64,000 bases of DNA from Tepidanaerobacter sp. EBM-38 (GCA_001896545.1 MPOT01000086.1:1-64000), one strand, 5' to 3'. Shown: positions 29,523-38,427, numbered from the stretch's first letter. Notes: a model not told the origin generated them from the sequence alone. Translations and numbers: made by a program.

Positions 29523-30839
29523 ATGAGTAAAGATATTGTAAAACCATCAACTTTACCGGGCTTTTTAGAACTATTGCCCCAAGACCAGATACTATTTAAT
29601 GAGATTAAAGATAGTATTAGAAATACATATGAGAAACATGGGTTTATTCCTATTGATACTCCCTTGATTGAAAAATCGGAAATATTACTGGCAAAAGGTG
29701 GGGGAGAGACAGAAAAACAGATATATCGTTTTACCAAAGGCGATACAGATATGGCTCTTAGATTTGACCTTACAGTACCATTGGCTAGATATGTAGCACA
29801 GCATTTCTCAGAGCTGACTTTTCCGTTTCGCAGATATCATATAGGCAAGGTTTACAGAGGAGAGAAAAGTCAGCGGGGAAGATTTAGGGAGTTTTATCAA
29901 TGCGATGTGGACATTATTGGCAACGGCAAGCTCAATGTAATTTATGATGCCGAAATTTTAAGCATAATATATTATACTTTTAAAAACCTCGGTTTTGAAA
30001 ATTTTACTATAAAAATAAATAACAGAAAAATCTTAAACGGATTTTTTAGTTCCTTAGGTATAACAAATTCTGTAGAAGTTTTAAGAACCATTGACAAACT
30101 GGAGAAAATCGGTGAAAAAGGCGTAATTGATGAACTTATTAATCTCGGCTTATCACGGGATGCCGTTACAAAGATTTTAAAGTTTATTCAAATAAGGGGA
30201 AATGATGAAGAAAAACTTCAATCACTAAAATCCCTTAATATCGAGTCTCAAATCTTCCAGGAAGGTATAAAAGAGCTTATAACGGTAACTAATTATACAA
30301 AAATTTTTGGCGTGCCGGAGAAAAACTACACCATAGACTTAACTATTGCTCGTGGATTGGATTACTATACAGGCACAGTTTATGAGACTTTTCTTGATGA
30401 TTACCCCGAAATAGGTAGTGTGTGTTCCGGCGGCAGGTATGAAAATCTTGCGGAATACTATACCACTCAAAAATTGCCCGGCGTTGGAGTTTCCATAGGA
30501 TTAACCCGCTTATTTTATCAGCTAAAAGAAGCGGGGCTGCTCGAAAATGATACACCGTCAACATTCACAAAAGTGCTTATTATACCAATGGATGAAAGCT
30601 TTAACGGCTATGCTATAAAGATTGCCAATACCTTAAGGGAGAATAATATAATCTCTGAGGTGTATTTTGAAGATGCCAAGATTGGCAAGAAGTTAAACTA
30701 CGCAAACAATCTCAATATTCCTTATACCATATTTATAGGAGAAGAAGAAGTCAAAAACCAGATGGTTTCTCTAAAAAATATGAAAACAGGCTCTCAAGAG
30801 CTTGTTACTATAGATGATGTTATCAAAACCGTAAAGTAA
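29523..30839 (+). CDS. hisS: histidine--tRNA ligase
   Basis: A 438-residue class II aminoacyl-tRNA synthetase. Motif 2 (FRRYHIGKVYRGEKSQRGRFREFYQ), the histidine-specific ARGLDYYTGTVYET, and motif 3 (GVGVSIGLTRL) are present. The last ~90 residues are the anticodon-binding domain (KVLIIPMDESFNGYAIKIANTLR). HisZ, the catalytically inactive paralogue of ATP phosphoribosyltransferase, is the alternative; the intact motifs, the anticodon domain and the absence of his genes argue against it. It is 34 bases after the membrane-protein gene, with no T-box, and not next to aspS as hisS often is, so it may be a second copy. Confidence 0.85.
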   Translation: MSKDIVKPSTLPGFLELLPQDQILFNEIKDSIRNTYEKHGFIPIDTPLIEKSEILLAKGGGETEKQIYRFTKGDTDMALRFDLTVPLARYVAQHFSELTFPFRRYHIGKVYRGEKSQRGRFREFYQCDVDIIGNGKLNVIYDAEILSIIYYTFKNLGFENFTIKINNRKILNGFFSSLGITNSVEVLRTIDKLEKIGEKGVIDELINLGLSRDAVTKILKFIQIRGNDEEKLQSLKSLNIESQIFQEGIKELITVTNYTKIFGVPEKNYTIDLTIARGLDYYTGTVYETFLDDYPEIGSVCSGGRYENLAEYYTTQKLPGVGVSIGLTRLFYQLKEAGLLENDTPSTFTKVLIIPMDESFNGYAIKIANTLRENNIISEVYFEDAKIGKKLNYANNLNIPYTIFIGEEEVKNQMVSLKNMKTGSQELVTIDDVIKTVK

Positions 30840-30840
30840 A

Positions 30841-30891
30841 CGTAAAAAAGCAGCCATGGTAAAAGCTTTAAACCATGGCTGCTTTTTTACG
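30841..30891 (+). terminator. bidirectional terminator after hisS
   Basis: A perfect 20-bp inverted repeat (30841-30860 and 30872-30891) around an 11-base loop. The arm carries AAAAAAGCAGCC on one side and GGCTGCTTTTTT on the other, so it can terminate on both strands. Confidence 0.9.
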
Positions 30892-31060
30892 GCAGAATCA
30901 ATTTATTATATATTTTTTGATATTGGAAGCTCTGTTTATTTGAAGTAAATAATATGTTAAACTGTATTAAAGAATTTTATCAAATTTATGGGAATTTAAG
31001 TTTGCTTTTACGGGTGTTAATTTAAAAAATAAAAAAATATTATACGAGGAGGTAAAAGCA

Positions 31061-32347
31061 TTGAAAATACTTATAAAAAACGCTCAAGTTTTGGTTTTTG
31101 AGGGTGAAAAGGCAGTAGTAAAAAAAGCTGATATAGGTATAGAAGGTTCAAGGATTGTGCAAATTGGCGAGGTTAAAGCTGATTTCGATGCTCAAAGGGT
31201 TATTGACGCAACTAATATGCTGGCCATGCCAGGCCTTATCAACACACATACACATCTATCGATGAATCTTTTCAGAAATTATGCAGATGATATGCCATTA
31301 TGGGATTGGCTTACAAAAAAGATATGGCCATTGGAAGAAAAGTTAACTGCCGAGGCTGTTTACTGGGGGTCGACTCTGGGGATTGCTGAGCTCATAAAAA
31401 GCGGTGTAACTGGATTCCTTGATATGTATTTCTTTGCGGAAGAGACGATAAAAGTTGTTTTAGATACTGGCATCAGGGCCTATATTGCAAGGGGATTAAC
31501 AGATGAAGAGGAAGGCAAAGAAGCTCACCTTGAGGAAACTCGTGAACTCTATCAAAAATATCATGAAAAAGAAGGCAGGATTAAAATATTTGCCGGTCCA
31601 CATGCTCCGTATACCTGCAGTCCCCGCTACCTCGAAAAAGTGAGAGCTCTTTCGGATGAGCTAAGTATAGGCATACATATACATCTTTCTGAAACCCAAA
31701 AAGAGGTAGACGAAAGTATCGAAAAGTGGGGAAAGACTCCAATTAAGCATGTTTATGATTTGGGAATTTTTGAAAGACCTACCATTGCTGCACATTGTGT
31801 CCATGTTAATGATAATGATATTGAAATTCTTGCAAACTGCAAAGTTAGCGTGGCACATAACCCTACAAGCAACTTAAAACTTGCTAGTGGATTTGCGCCA
31901 ATAGAGAAAATGCTAAAAGCCAATGTAAATGTAGCATTAGGTACAGATGGCGCATCGTCCAACAATAATCTTAATATGTTTGAAGAAATGCATTTGGCGT
32001 CTATTATAAACAAATGTGTAAACAGCGATGCCACATCGGTTCCGGCAGAAGCTGTAATTAAAATGGCTACAATCAATGGTGCTAAGGCTTTAGGTGTAGA
32101 GAAGGAACTGGGAAGCATTAAGGTTGGTAAAAAGGCAGATATAATACTGATTGATTTAAATAAACCTCATCTTTGCCCGCTACACAATCCTCTTTCAGCT
32201 ATCTGTTATTCGGCTCAAGGCTCCGATGTTCATACGGTTATAGTCGATGGAAATATATTGATGGAAAACTATGAGTTAAAGACCATAGATGTTGAGAAGG
32301 CTATGTATAAAACTGCTGAGTGCTCTCGAAAATTAATTGAATCTTAG
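31061..32347 (+). CDS. mtaD: 5-methylthioadenosine/S-adenosylhomocysteine deaminase
   Basis: A 428-residue amidohydrolase. Metal ligands are seen in NTHTHLSMN, in HIHLSETQKE, in AAHCVHVND and in GTDGASSNNNLNMFEEM, the standard MtaD/TrzN pattern. It removes the 6-amino group from MTA or SAH, giving methylthioinosine or inosylhomocysteine. The start is TTG, about 9 bases from GAGGAGG. The next gene, a phosphorylase with a 6-oxopurine signature, starts 13 bases after its stop; the pair would convert MTA to hypoxanthine and methylthioribose-1-phosphate. Confidence 0.92.
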   Translation: MKILIKNAQVLVFEGEKAVVKKADIGIEGSRIVQIGEVKADFDAQRVIDATNMLAMPGLINTHTHLSMNLFRNYADDMPLWDWLTKKIWPLEEKLTAEAVYWGSTLGIAELIKSGVTGFLDMYFFAEETIKVVLDTGIRAYIARGLTDEEEGKEAHLEETRELYQKYHEKEGRIKIFAGPHAPYTCSPRYLEKVRALSDELSIGIHIHLSETQKEVDESIEKWGKTPIKHVYDLGIFERPTIAAHCVHVNDNDIEILANCKVSVAHNPTSNLKLASGFAPIEKMLKANVNVALGTDGASSNNNLNMFEEMHLASIINKCVNSDATSVPAEAVIKMATINGAKALGVEKELGSIKVGKKADIILIDLNKPHLCPLHNPLSAICYSAQGSDVHTVIVDGNILMENYELKTIDVEKAMYKTAECSRKLIES

Positions 32348-32360
32348 GGGGAAGTAGGAA

Positions 32361-33140
32361 GTGGTGAAAGTAGAAAAAGCCATCATAGGTGGAACGGGTG
32401 TATATGAAATCGGTAAATCCTCTCAACAAAAAATCAAAACTGAATATGGTTCGGTCATTGTTGATATTGTAAAGACAAGCAATGGCACAGAGATTGCTTT
32501 TTTGGCACGACATGGCAAAGGTCACTCAACGCCTCCGCACTTAATAAATTACAGAGCCAACATGAAGGCTTTAAAGAATTTAGGCGTAAAGTACATATAT
32601 GCCACCGGCGCCGTTGGGTCTTGTAATGAAAACTTTGCGCCCGGTGATGTAGTAATGTTAAAAGATTTTATGGATTTTACAAAAACTCGCCCCCTAACAT
32701 TTTATGAAGGCAGTGAAACTGGTGTTGCACATGTAGCTATGGATGCTCCCTATTGCCGGAATTTACGAGAGAAATTCTTAAATAGTGCACAAAAGACAGG
32801 CCTTGAAATAAAGGGTGATGCTGTTTATGTATGTACAGAGGGTCCAAGGTTTGAAACAGCCAGTGAAATAAAAATGTATAAAATGCTGGGGGCAGATGTA
32901 GTCGGCATGACTAATGTACCCGAAGTGGTGCTTGCCAAGGAACTGGGCATGTGTTACCAGGCACTAGGAATAATTACTAATTGGTGCACAGGTATTAAGG
33001 GTGCAGTCATAGACCACGATATTACGGACATAGTGGAAAAAAATAAGCAGCTTATTACTGAAACTTTTATGCTTGCATTAACAGGTCAAGAACTTTCTCA
33101 GGATAATTGCAATTGCAAGGCTTCTTTATTAAAATTATGA
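32361..33140 (+). CDS. mtnP: MTA/MTI phosphorylase, probably MTI-specific
   Basis: A 259-residue nucleoside phosphorylase of the MTAP/PNP II family. GGTGVYEI (phosphate loop), RHGKGHSTPPHLINYRAN, and EGPRFETASEIKMYKMLGADVVGMT are family motifs. Asn207, in ITNWCTG, stands where adenine-specific MTAP has an Asp; Asn is typical of enzymes that bind 6-oxopurines. Together with mtaD upstream this favours methylthioinosine as substrate, though inosine/guanosine is possible. No mtnA or mtnK is visible, so recycling to methionine is not evident. Starts at GTG 32361 or GTG 32364. Confidence 0.88.
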   Translation: MVKVEKAIIGGTGVYEIGKSSQQKIKTEYGSVIVDIVKTSNGTEIAFLARHGKGHSTPPHLINYRANMKALKNLGVKYIYATGAVGSCNENFAPGDVVMLKDFMDFTKTRPLTFYEGSETGVAHVAMDAPYCRNLREKFLNSAQKTGLEIKGDAVYVCTEGPRFETASEIKMYKMLGADVVGMTNVPEVVLAKELGMCYQALGIITNWCTGIKGAVIDHDITDIVEKNKQLITETFMLALTGQELSQDNCNCKASLLKL

Positions 33141-33184
33141 CCGCCCTTGGCTAAGCTGTTTTTTGAGGTATTAGGATTGGTAAT

Positions 33185-33668
33185 ATGCGAAAAGCCAAAG
33201 TAATTAAGAATGATGGTATAAAAATAATCATAAAATTATATTATAGGGGTGGGGGGTATACGGAAAAGCTTATAATGTTAAGTCCGGGGAAAACGACCTC
33301 AATCAGCTTAGCTGCTCAACTTGAATAAGTTTTCGGTCAATATCAATATACCAAAGTCAAGCCATATTGTTTAAAGGATGATATTGAGATTAATCCAGGA
33401 AAGAAAATCGGGTATTTTTTCTATTGTAAGGCTAATAGGAGCTCTAGCGATATCAGAAAATTTAAAAAAGGAGGTGCTTTGAATTTACTGGCTTTATACC
33501 TTATAAATAAAGCACTTTGTTATGATACAGTTTAATTTTTACATTATCAAAAAGGGTATAGAATTGATCGGATTGAAAAGGAGAAACTTGCAACTGAATT
33601 TATATCTAACCAAAACAATCCAAATATATTCCAATATCTATTTTTGATTTATATCAAACATATTTAGC
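33185..33668 (+). pseudogene. possible decayed reading frame
   Basis: One frame starting ATG CGA AAA GCC at 33185 runs about 160 codons and is broken only by TAA at 33326-33328 and TAA at 33533-33535, ending near 33668. At this base composition a stop would be expected about every 15 codons. The segments read VFGQYQYTKVKPYCLKDD... and GALNLLALYLINKALCYD..., with a protein-like composition, but I do not recognise a family. It may be a gene remnant or chance. It has no good ribosome site at its start. Confidence 0.3.
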
Positions 33669-33729
33669 AGTTAAAAAGAAGTTCGCCCTTGGTATGCGAA
33701 AATCTAAAAAAATATAAGGGGGGATCTTT

Positions 33730-34953
33730 GTGAAAAAAGTTAGTTTGTCTGTAAGGATTTTTATTGGATTGCTGTTAGGTGTGCTGGCAGGTCTTATGCT
33801 TCAATCGTCACCAGCGGTTGCAACAACATATATTAAACCCTTGGGGACTTTGTTTTTAAATCTCATCAAAATGATTATAGTCCCTTTAGTCTTATCTTCA
33901 TTAGTAGTAGGAAGTGCTAGCACTGGTGATGTTGGAAAGCTTGGCAGAATTGGTATCAAAACTTTGACTTATTATTTAATTACTACTGCTCTGGCTGTTA
34001 TGTTGGGGTTATTTCTTGCTAATGTTTTAAACCCAGGTTTTGGCTTAAGTATTCCTTTGGATGCAACAGCCGAAGCCAAGGAAATTCCTTCTATGGTAGA
34101 TACGTTGCTAAATATCATCCCAACAAACCCCATCCAAGCTATGGCTAATGCTAATATGCTTCAAATTATTGTTTTTGCTATATTTTTGGGAGTTGCGATT
34201 ACTTTGGTGGGTGATAAGGGTAAACCATTCCTTGCTTTTTTTGATAGCATGGCAGAAGTATGTTATAAGATAGTGGCCATAATAATGGAATTTGCACCTA
34301 TCGGGGTTTTCGGCCTAATTACTCCTGTCATAACAGAACATGGAGTATCAGCACTACTCCCGCTATTGAAGGTTATAATTGCGGTTTATCTTAGCTGTTT
34401 CATCCATGCTATTGTAGTTTATTCCGGTACAGTTTATATTTCTGCAAAGATGAGCCCTGCTACGTTTTTTAAAGGTGCGGCTCCTGCGATGATGCTTGCT
34501 TTTACTACAAGTTCCAGCTCAGGAACACTGCCTGTTACTATGAAATGTGCAGAGGATAATTTAGGGGTTCCGAAATCCATAGGCAGTTTTGTGCTTCCCT
34601 TAGGAGCTACAATAAATATGGATGGAACGGCTTTATACCAAGGAGTATGTGCACTATTTGTAGCTCAAGTTTATGGTATGGACCTTACAATTGTTGAACA
34701 GATGACGATAGTATTAACAGCTACTTTGGCTTCAATCGGTACTGCTGGAGTTCCTGGTGGAGGACTTATCATGCTTACAATGGTTCTCCAATCGGTAGGC
34801 CTTCCCTTAGAAGGTATAGCTCTTATTGGCGGAATTGACAGAATTCTCGATATGGCAAGAACTTGTATTAACATAACCGGTGATATGGCCTGTGCTGTAT
34901 TAGTATCATCTACTGAAGGAGAGTTGCAAAAACCTGCTCAAAAATCAATTTAA
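33730..34953 (+). CDS. dicarboxylate/amino acid:cation symporter (DAACS)
   Basis: A 407-residue GltP/DctA-type transporter. It has eight hydrophobic segments and two re-entrant loops, with FTTSSSSGTLPVTMKCAEDNLGV (HP1, serine-rich), LPLGATINMDGTALYQGV (the NMDGT cation/substrate motif) and a C-terminal DRILDMARTCINITGD. Substrate is probably glutamate, aspartate or a C4-dicarboxylate; the sequence does not decide which. Starts at GTG behind AAGGGGGGAT. It is between MTA salvage and methionine gamma-lyase but has no evident operon partner. Confidence 0.9.
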   Translation: MKKVSLSVRIFIGLLLGVLAGLMLQSSPAVATTYIKPLGTLFLNLIKMIIVPLVLSSLVVGSASTGDVGKLGRIGIKTLTYYLITTALAVMLGLFLANVLNPGFGLSIPLDATAEAKEIPSMVDTLLNIIPTNPIQAMANANMLQIIVFAIFLGVAITLVGDKGKPFLAFFDSMAEVCYKIVAIIMEFAPIGVFGLITPVITEHGVSALLPLLKVIIAVYLSCFIHAIVVYSGTVYISAKMSPATFFKGAAPAMMLAFTTSSSSGTLPVTMKCAEDNLGVPKSIGSFVLPLGATINMDGTALYQGVCALFVAQVYGMDLTIVEQMTIVLTATLASIGTAGVPGGGLIMLTMVLQSVGLPLEGIALIGGIDRILDMARTCINITGDMACAVLVSSTEGELQKPAQKSI

Positions 34954-35296
34954 GTTTAAATCTTTGGGATTTAAAAAACATCGGTAAAAGATGCAATTGA
35001 CTTTGCAAGAGCTTGTTATGTTATCTAAACATTTTTTATTTATAGTTACTTAAATATTCAGACGGGTTTCCTCTAAAGAAGACATTCGTTTTTCTATCTT
35101 CGTTTCAATCGATGAATAACTTTCCCAATATGATTGTAATAGTAAGATTTCTTTGTTAAAATTATGATTGTAATACAGGCCTCAATTTAGTTTGAGAAAT
35201 AGAAACAGATGATTCTTGCTTTAATTGGAAGAAAGCTGTTAAGCAGTTTTCCAAGAACTGTATTATAGGTAAAAATTTATTATTGGAGGAATAACA
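34954..35296. other. 343-base intergenic region
   Basis: AT-rich. A weak hairpin (TTTAAATC 34955-34962 with GATTTAAA 34968-34975) lies right after the symporter stop. A 13-base direct repeat, TATGATTGTAATA, occurs at 35129-35141 and 35163-35175. TATTAT at 35261-35266 could be a -10 for the next gene but has no good -35. I see no gene. Confidence 0.5.
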
Positions 35297-36478
35297 TTGG
35301 GTAAAGACTACGGTTTTGATACCCTTTCAATACATGGAGGAGCAGAGGAAAACCACCCTAAAAATGCTTTAAACCCCCCAATATTTATGACTTCTACATA
35401 TGTTTTTGATGATGTAAAAGATGCTGAAGATATCATGAACTTTGAAAAGCAAGGTTTTATATATACCCGCGGCAATAATCCCACATTACAGCTTTTTGAG
35501 AAAAGAATGGCCGCTTTAGAAGAGGGTGAGGATGCTGTTGCATTCGCATCGGGGATGGCGGCTATATCCTCGGTTTTGTTTTCTTTGCTTTCACCGAAAG
35601 ATAATGTGGTAGTACACAAGACACTGTATGGTTCCAGTTTTACTGTAACACATAAGCTCCTTCCCAAATATCATATAGATTGTAAAAGTGTAGATTTTAC
35701 TGAACCAAAGGCAGTTGAAGGGGCTATAGATAAAAATACAAAGGTTTTGTATTTTGAAACACCGGCAAATCCGAATCTTGCCATCATCGACATACAACAG
35801 ATAGTAAGGATAGCAAAGGCTTATGGTGTCAAAGTTGTTGTGGATAATACCTTTGCCACACCTTATTTCCAAAGGCCTCTTGCTTTCGGCGCTGATGTGG
35901 TAGTTCACAGCGCAACCAAGTACATTTGCGGTCACGGCGATGCCCTTGGCGGTGTTGCGGTATCAAAGGATGCTGATTACATAAAAAAGCTGAAGTTTGA
36001 CTACATGTGCGAATTCGGCGGTGTTATGAGTCCTTTTAATGCTTGGCTGATGCTCAGGGGTTTAAAAACATTAGGCTTAAGGATGCGCCAGCATGAGGCC
36101 AATGCCATGGCGATTGCAGAGTATTTGAAAAGTCACGATAGCATTGCAGAAGTTTTTTATCCGGGCCTTGCCGACTTTAGAGGCCATGAGCTTGCAAAAA
36201 GGCAAATGGACGGGTTTGGCGCTGTAATGAGCTTTGAAGTTAAAGGCGGCCTGAAAGCGGCAAAACGATTTATAAACAGTGTAAAGCTTGCTAAAATTGC
36301 AGTAAGTTTGGGCGACTGTGAAACATTGATAGAACTTCCGGCTGCTATGACCCATGCCGGATATCCGAAAGCAAGGCTGCAGGAATTCGGCCTTACAGAT
36401 AGTATGGTTAGATTATCTGTTGGGATTGAAAATGTTAAGGATATTATCGAAGATTTGGACAATGCCTTAAAAGTCTAA
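35297..36478 (+). CDS. methionine gamma-lyase family PLP enzyme
   Basis: A 393-residue member of the Cys/Met metabolism PLP family. The PLP lysine is in HSATKYICGHGDALGG, with YTRGNNPTLQLFEKRMAALEEGE near residue 55 and DNTFATPYFQRPLAFGADVV before the lysine. DSMVRLSVGIE is at the C-terminus. Closest by eye to methionine gamma-lyase, which gives methanethiol, 2-oxobutyrate and ammonia; cystathionine gamma-lyase/synthase and O-acetylhomoserine sulfhydrylase are alternatives. Starts at TTG behind GGAGG. 2-Oxobutyrate could feed the isoleucine pathway encoded earlier in the window. Confidence 0.85.
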   Translation: MGKDYGFDTLSIHGGAEENHPKNALNPPIFMTSTYVFDDVKDAEDIMNFEKQGFIYTRGNNPTLQLFEKRMAALEEGEDAVAFASGMAAISSVLFSLLSPKDNVVVHKTLYGSSFTVTHKLLPKYHIDCKSVDFTEPKAVEGAIDKNTKVLYFETPANPNLAIIDIQQIVRIAKAYGVKVVVDNTFATPYFQRPLAFGADVVVHSATKYICGHGDALGGVAVSKDADYIKKLKFDYMCEFGGVMSPFNAWLMLRGLKTLGLRMRQHEANAMAIAEYLKSHDSIAEVFYPGLADFRGHELAKRQMDGFGAVMSFEVKGGLKAAKRFINSVKLAKIAVSLGDCETLIELPAAMTHAGYPKARLQEFGLTDSMVRLSVGIENVKDIIEDLDNALKV

Positions 36479-36520
36479 AGAACTTAAAAAATATCGATTT
36501 TGGCGGAGGTCTATGGATTT

Positions 36521-37327
36521 ATGAAAAATAAAAAATATGAAGATGCGGCAAAGGTAAAATTAGGAATATTTTCCTGGTTTGGATTTGTAATGCCATTACC
36601 AGCTAGGCTTAAGCTTATTAAAAGCGCCGGTTTTGACGCAACTTCGCTTTGGTGGGAAGATGAGCAGGGACACCCAAACATATCAAAAGATGAAATGCCA
36701 AAGATGGTAAGGGAATCCGGTTTAACATTGGAAAATATCCATGCTCCATTTACTAATTCCAGTGACTTGTGGAGTGAAAACTTGTCGGCTCGCAAAAAGA
36801 TTTTAAGAGAGCATATGATTTGGCTGGAAGATTGCGCAAAACATGATATTCCAATTATGGTAATGCATATCATGGAAAATGAAATTCCTAAACTGAATAA
36901 GTATGGCATTGAAAGCATATCATACCTTACAAAAAAAGCCGAAGAATATAAAATAAAAATTGCGCTGGAAAATACAAAACTAACCGGTGGTATCCCCTTC
37001 GTATTATCTGAAATACAATCGGATTACTTAGGCCTTTGCTACGACAGTTCCCATGCAAGATTAAATGGCGAGGAAGCCTTATTGAAGGATTTTGGTCATA
37101 GATTGATAGCCTTGCATATTTCTGATAACGACGGTCAAAAGGACAGGCACTGGCTTCCTGGAAATGGAATTATCGATTGGAATAAGTTTTTAGAATCATT
37201 TCCAAAAGACAGTTACTCAGGAAATCTAACTTTAGAAGTGTGTCCGACTGAAGAAGAGATAAATGCTGGCCCCAATGAGTTCTTATTAAAGGGATTTAAA
37301 AGGATTTCAAGCTTGGCAAGCGGTTAA
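36521..37327 (+). CDS. sugar phosphate isomerase/epimerase (TIM barrel)
   Basis: A 268-residue AP-endonuclease-2-like TIM-barrel protein. LGIFSWFGFVMPLPARLKLIKSAGFDA is the N-terminal strand-helix, and metal ligands appear in IALENTK (Glu), LGLCYDSSHARLNG (Asp, His), LHISDNDGQKDRHWLPGNG (His, Asp) and LTLEVCPTEEE (Glu). Substrate is unknown. ATG 36521 lies 11 bases from GGAGG; an upstream in-frame TTG at 36500 lies in front of that site. It starts 42 bases after the lyase gene and may be cotranscribed with it. Confidence 0.82.
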   Translation: MKNKKYEDAAKVKLGIFSWFGFVMPLPARLKLIKSAGFDATSLWWEDEQGHPNISKDEMPKMVRESGLTLENIHAPFTNSSDLWSENLSARKKILREHMIWLEDCAKHDIPIMVMHIMENEIPKLNKYGIESISYLTKKAEEYKIKIALENTKLTGGIPFVLSEIQSDYLGLCYDSSHARLNGEEALLKDFGHRLIALHISDNDGQKDRHWLPGNGIIDWNKFLESFPKDSYSGNLTLEVCPTEEEINAGPNEFLLKGFKRISSLASG

Positions 37328-37507
37328 ATTTTGGATTATATTTCTATAAAATCATAATGTAAAAAATATTTTCTAAAAATGCAATTGATAGCAGTGCTAT
37401 TATGCTTTCTTATAATATAATACATAATACAGAACTTTAGATATTAAAAAAATCTTCCTTATGACAGCTTTGTAGGCTGTAGTTACTATTCAGAGGTCGA
37501 AAACTAC

Positions 37508-37579
37508 TTGTCATCCCAAACGCAGTGAAGGATCTTTGTAAGGATTAAATAAGATTCTTCGCTGCGATCAGAATGACAG
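37508..37579. repeat. long imperfect palindromic element
   Basis: The left arm reads TGTCATCCCAAACGCAGTGA and the right arm, read on the minus strand, TGTCATTCTGATCGCAGCGA; the arms continue into GGATCTT/GAATCTT. Elements of this form (GTCATTCTGAGCGCAGCGAA type) recur between genes in many bacterial genomes. It may be a degenerate copy. It could form a large hairpin RNA. Confidence 0.7.
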
Positions 37580-37706
37580 TAATATATGTATAATAACAGC
37601 GTTATATAGTAAAATGGCAGCGATATATGACAGAACGACAGCAGTATATAATAACATGACAGCAGGTATTATGGTAAAATGACAGGTCTATGAATAGTTA
37701 CAGCTG
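37572..37706. repeat. degenerate tandem repeat region
   Basis: Downstream of the palindrome, about six loosely similar units recur, each about 20 bases and built as ATGACAG or ACAGCRG plus an AT-rich stretch of TATAA/TATATA character. No unit is exact, so this is not a CRISPR. It lies in the 410-base gap before pcrB, where I see no gene. Confidence 0.5.
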
Positions 37707-37737
37707 TAAATAATAAGTAAAAGGAGAGGGTCAGCAG

Positions 37738-38427
37738 ATGTTCCCGGAGTGGAAAAACTGGCGGCATGTAGTTAAACTTGACCCGGATAAGCCTGCGGAT
37801 GAATGGCTAATAGAGCAGGTTATAGCAAGTGGCACTGATGCAATCATAGTAGGTGGCACGCAAAATATTACCCGGGAAAAGGTGCTAAAACTTTTTAAAC
37901 TTTTAAAGCCTTATAAGCTGCCTAAAATTTTGGAAGTCTCTACAATAGTGTCTATAACATTTGGATTTGATGGTTATTTAATTCCCGTTGTTTTAAATGC
38001 CGGTGATCCTAAATGGATTATAGGTGCACATAAAGAAGCGGTAAAGCTGGCAGGAGACCTTATGGAGTGGGATGAGGTTTTACCTGAGGGTTACATAATA
38101 TTAAATCCTGAATGTGCGGCTTTTAAACTGACCGAGGCCCGCTATCCTTTAAGTGAACAAGATATTTTAGCATATGCTCGTTGTGGTGAGAATCTTTTTT
38201 CGCTTCCTTTGATTTATTTGGAATATAGTGGAACATTTGGAGAGCCGGAATTGGTATCGCAAATTAAAAGCGGTTTAACTAAAGCCAAAGTTTTTTACGG
38301 CGGAGGAATTGATAATGCTCAAAAGGCTGAAACAATGGGTAAGGTGGCAGATACTATTATAGTTGGAAACATGATTTACACAGAATCTATTAAAAACTTA
38401 AAAGATACCGTGAAAGCCACCAGATAA
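37738..38427 (+). CDS. pcrB: PcrB-type polyprenylglyceryl-phosphate synthase
   Basis: A 229-residue TIM-barrel enzyme of the PcrB/GGGP synthase family. VKLDPDKPAD near residue 12, VGGTQNIT, EVSTIVSITFGFDGYLIPVV, YLEYSGTFGEPELV and VFYGGGIDN are the family motifs for glycerol-1-phosphate and prenyl diphosphate binding. In Firmicutes the product is heptaprenylglyceryl phosphate; chain length here cannot be read from sequence. It stands alone between a repeat-rich spacer and a P-type ATPase, and not next to pcrA. Ribosome site GGAGAGGG. Confidence 0.9.
   Translation: MFPEWKNWRHVVKLDPDKPADEWLIEQVIASGTDAIIVGGTQNITREKVLKLFKLLKPYKLPKILEVSTIVSITFGFDGYLIPVVLNAGDPKWIIGAHKEAVKLAGDLMEWDEVLPEGYIILNPECAAFKLTEARYPLSEQDILAYARCGENLFSLPLIYLEYSGTFGEPELVSQIKSGLTKAKVFYGGGIDNAQKAETMGKVADTIIVGNMIYTESIKNLKDTVKATR

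Noticed and set aside
29523..30839. HisZ (ATP phosphoribosyltransferase regulatory subunit)
   Set aside because: HisRS motifs and the anticodon-binding domain are intact and no his biosynthesis gene is adjacent.
31022..31060. Riboswitch before mtaD
   Set aside because: The AT-rich gap has no recognisable SAM, SAH or purine aptamer core.
37572..37706. Possible CRISPR array
   Set aside because: Units are inexact, have no constant repeat or spacer length, and no cas genes are present.
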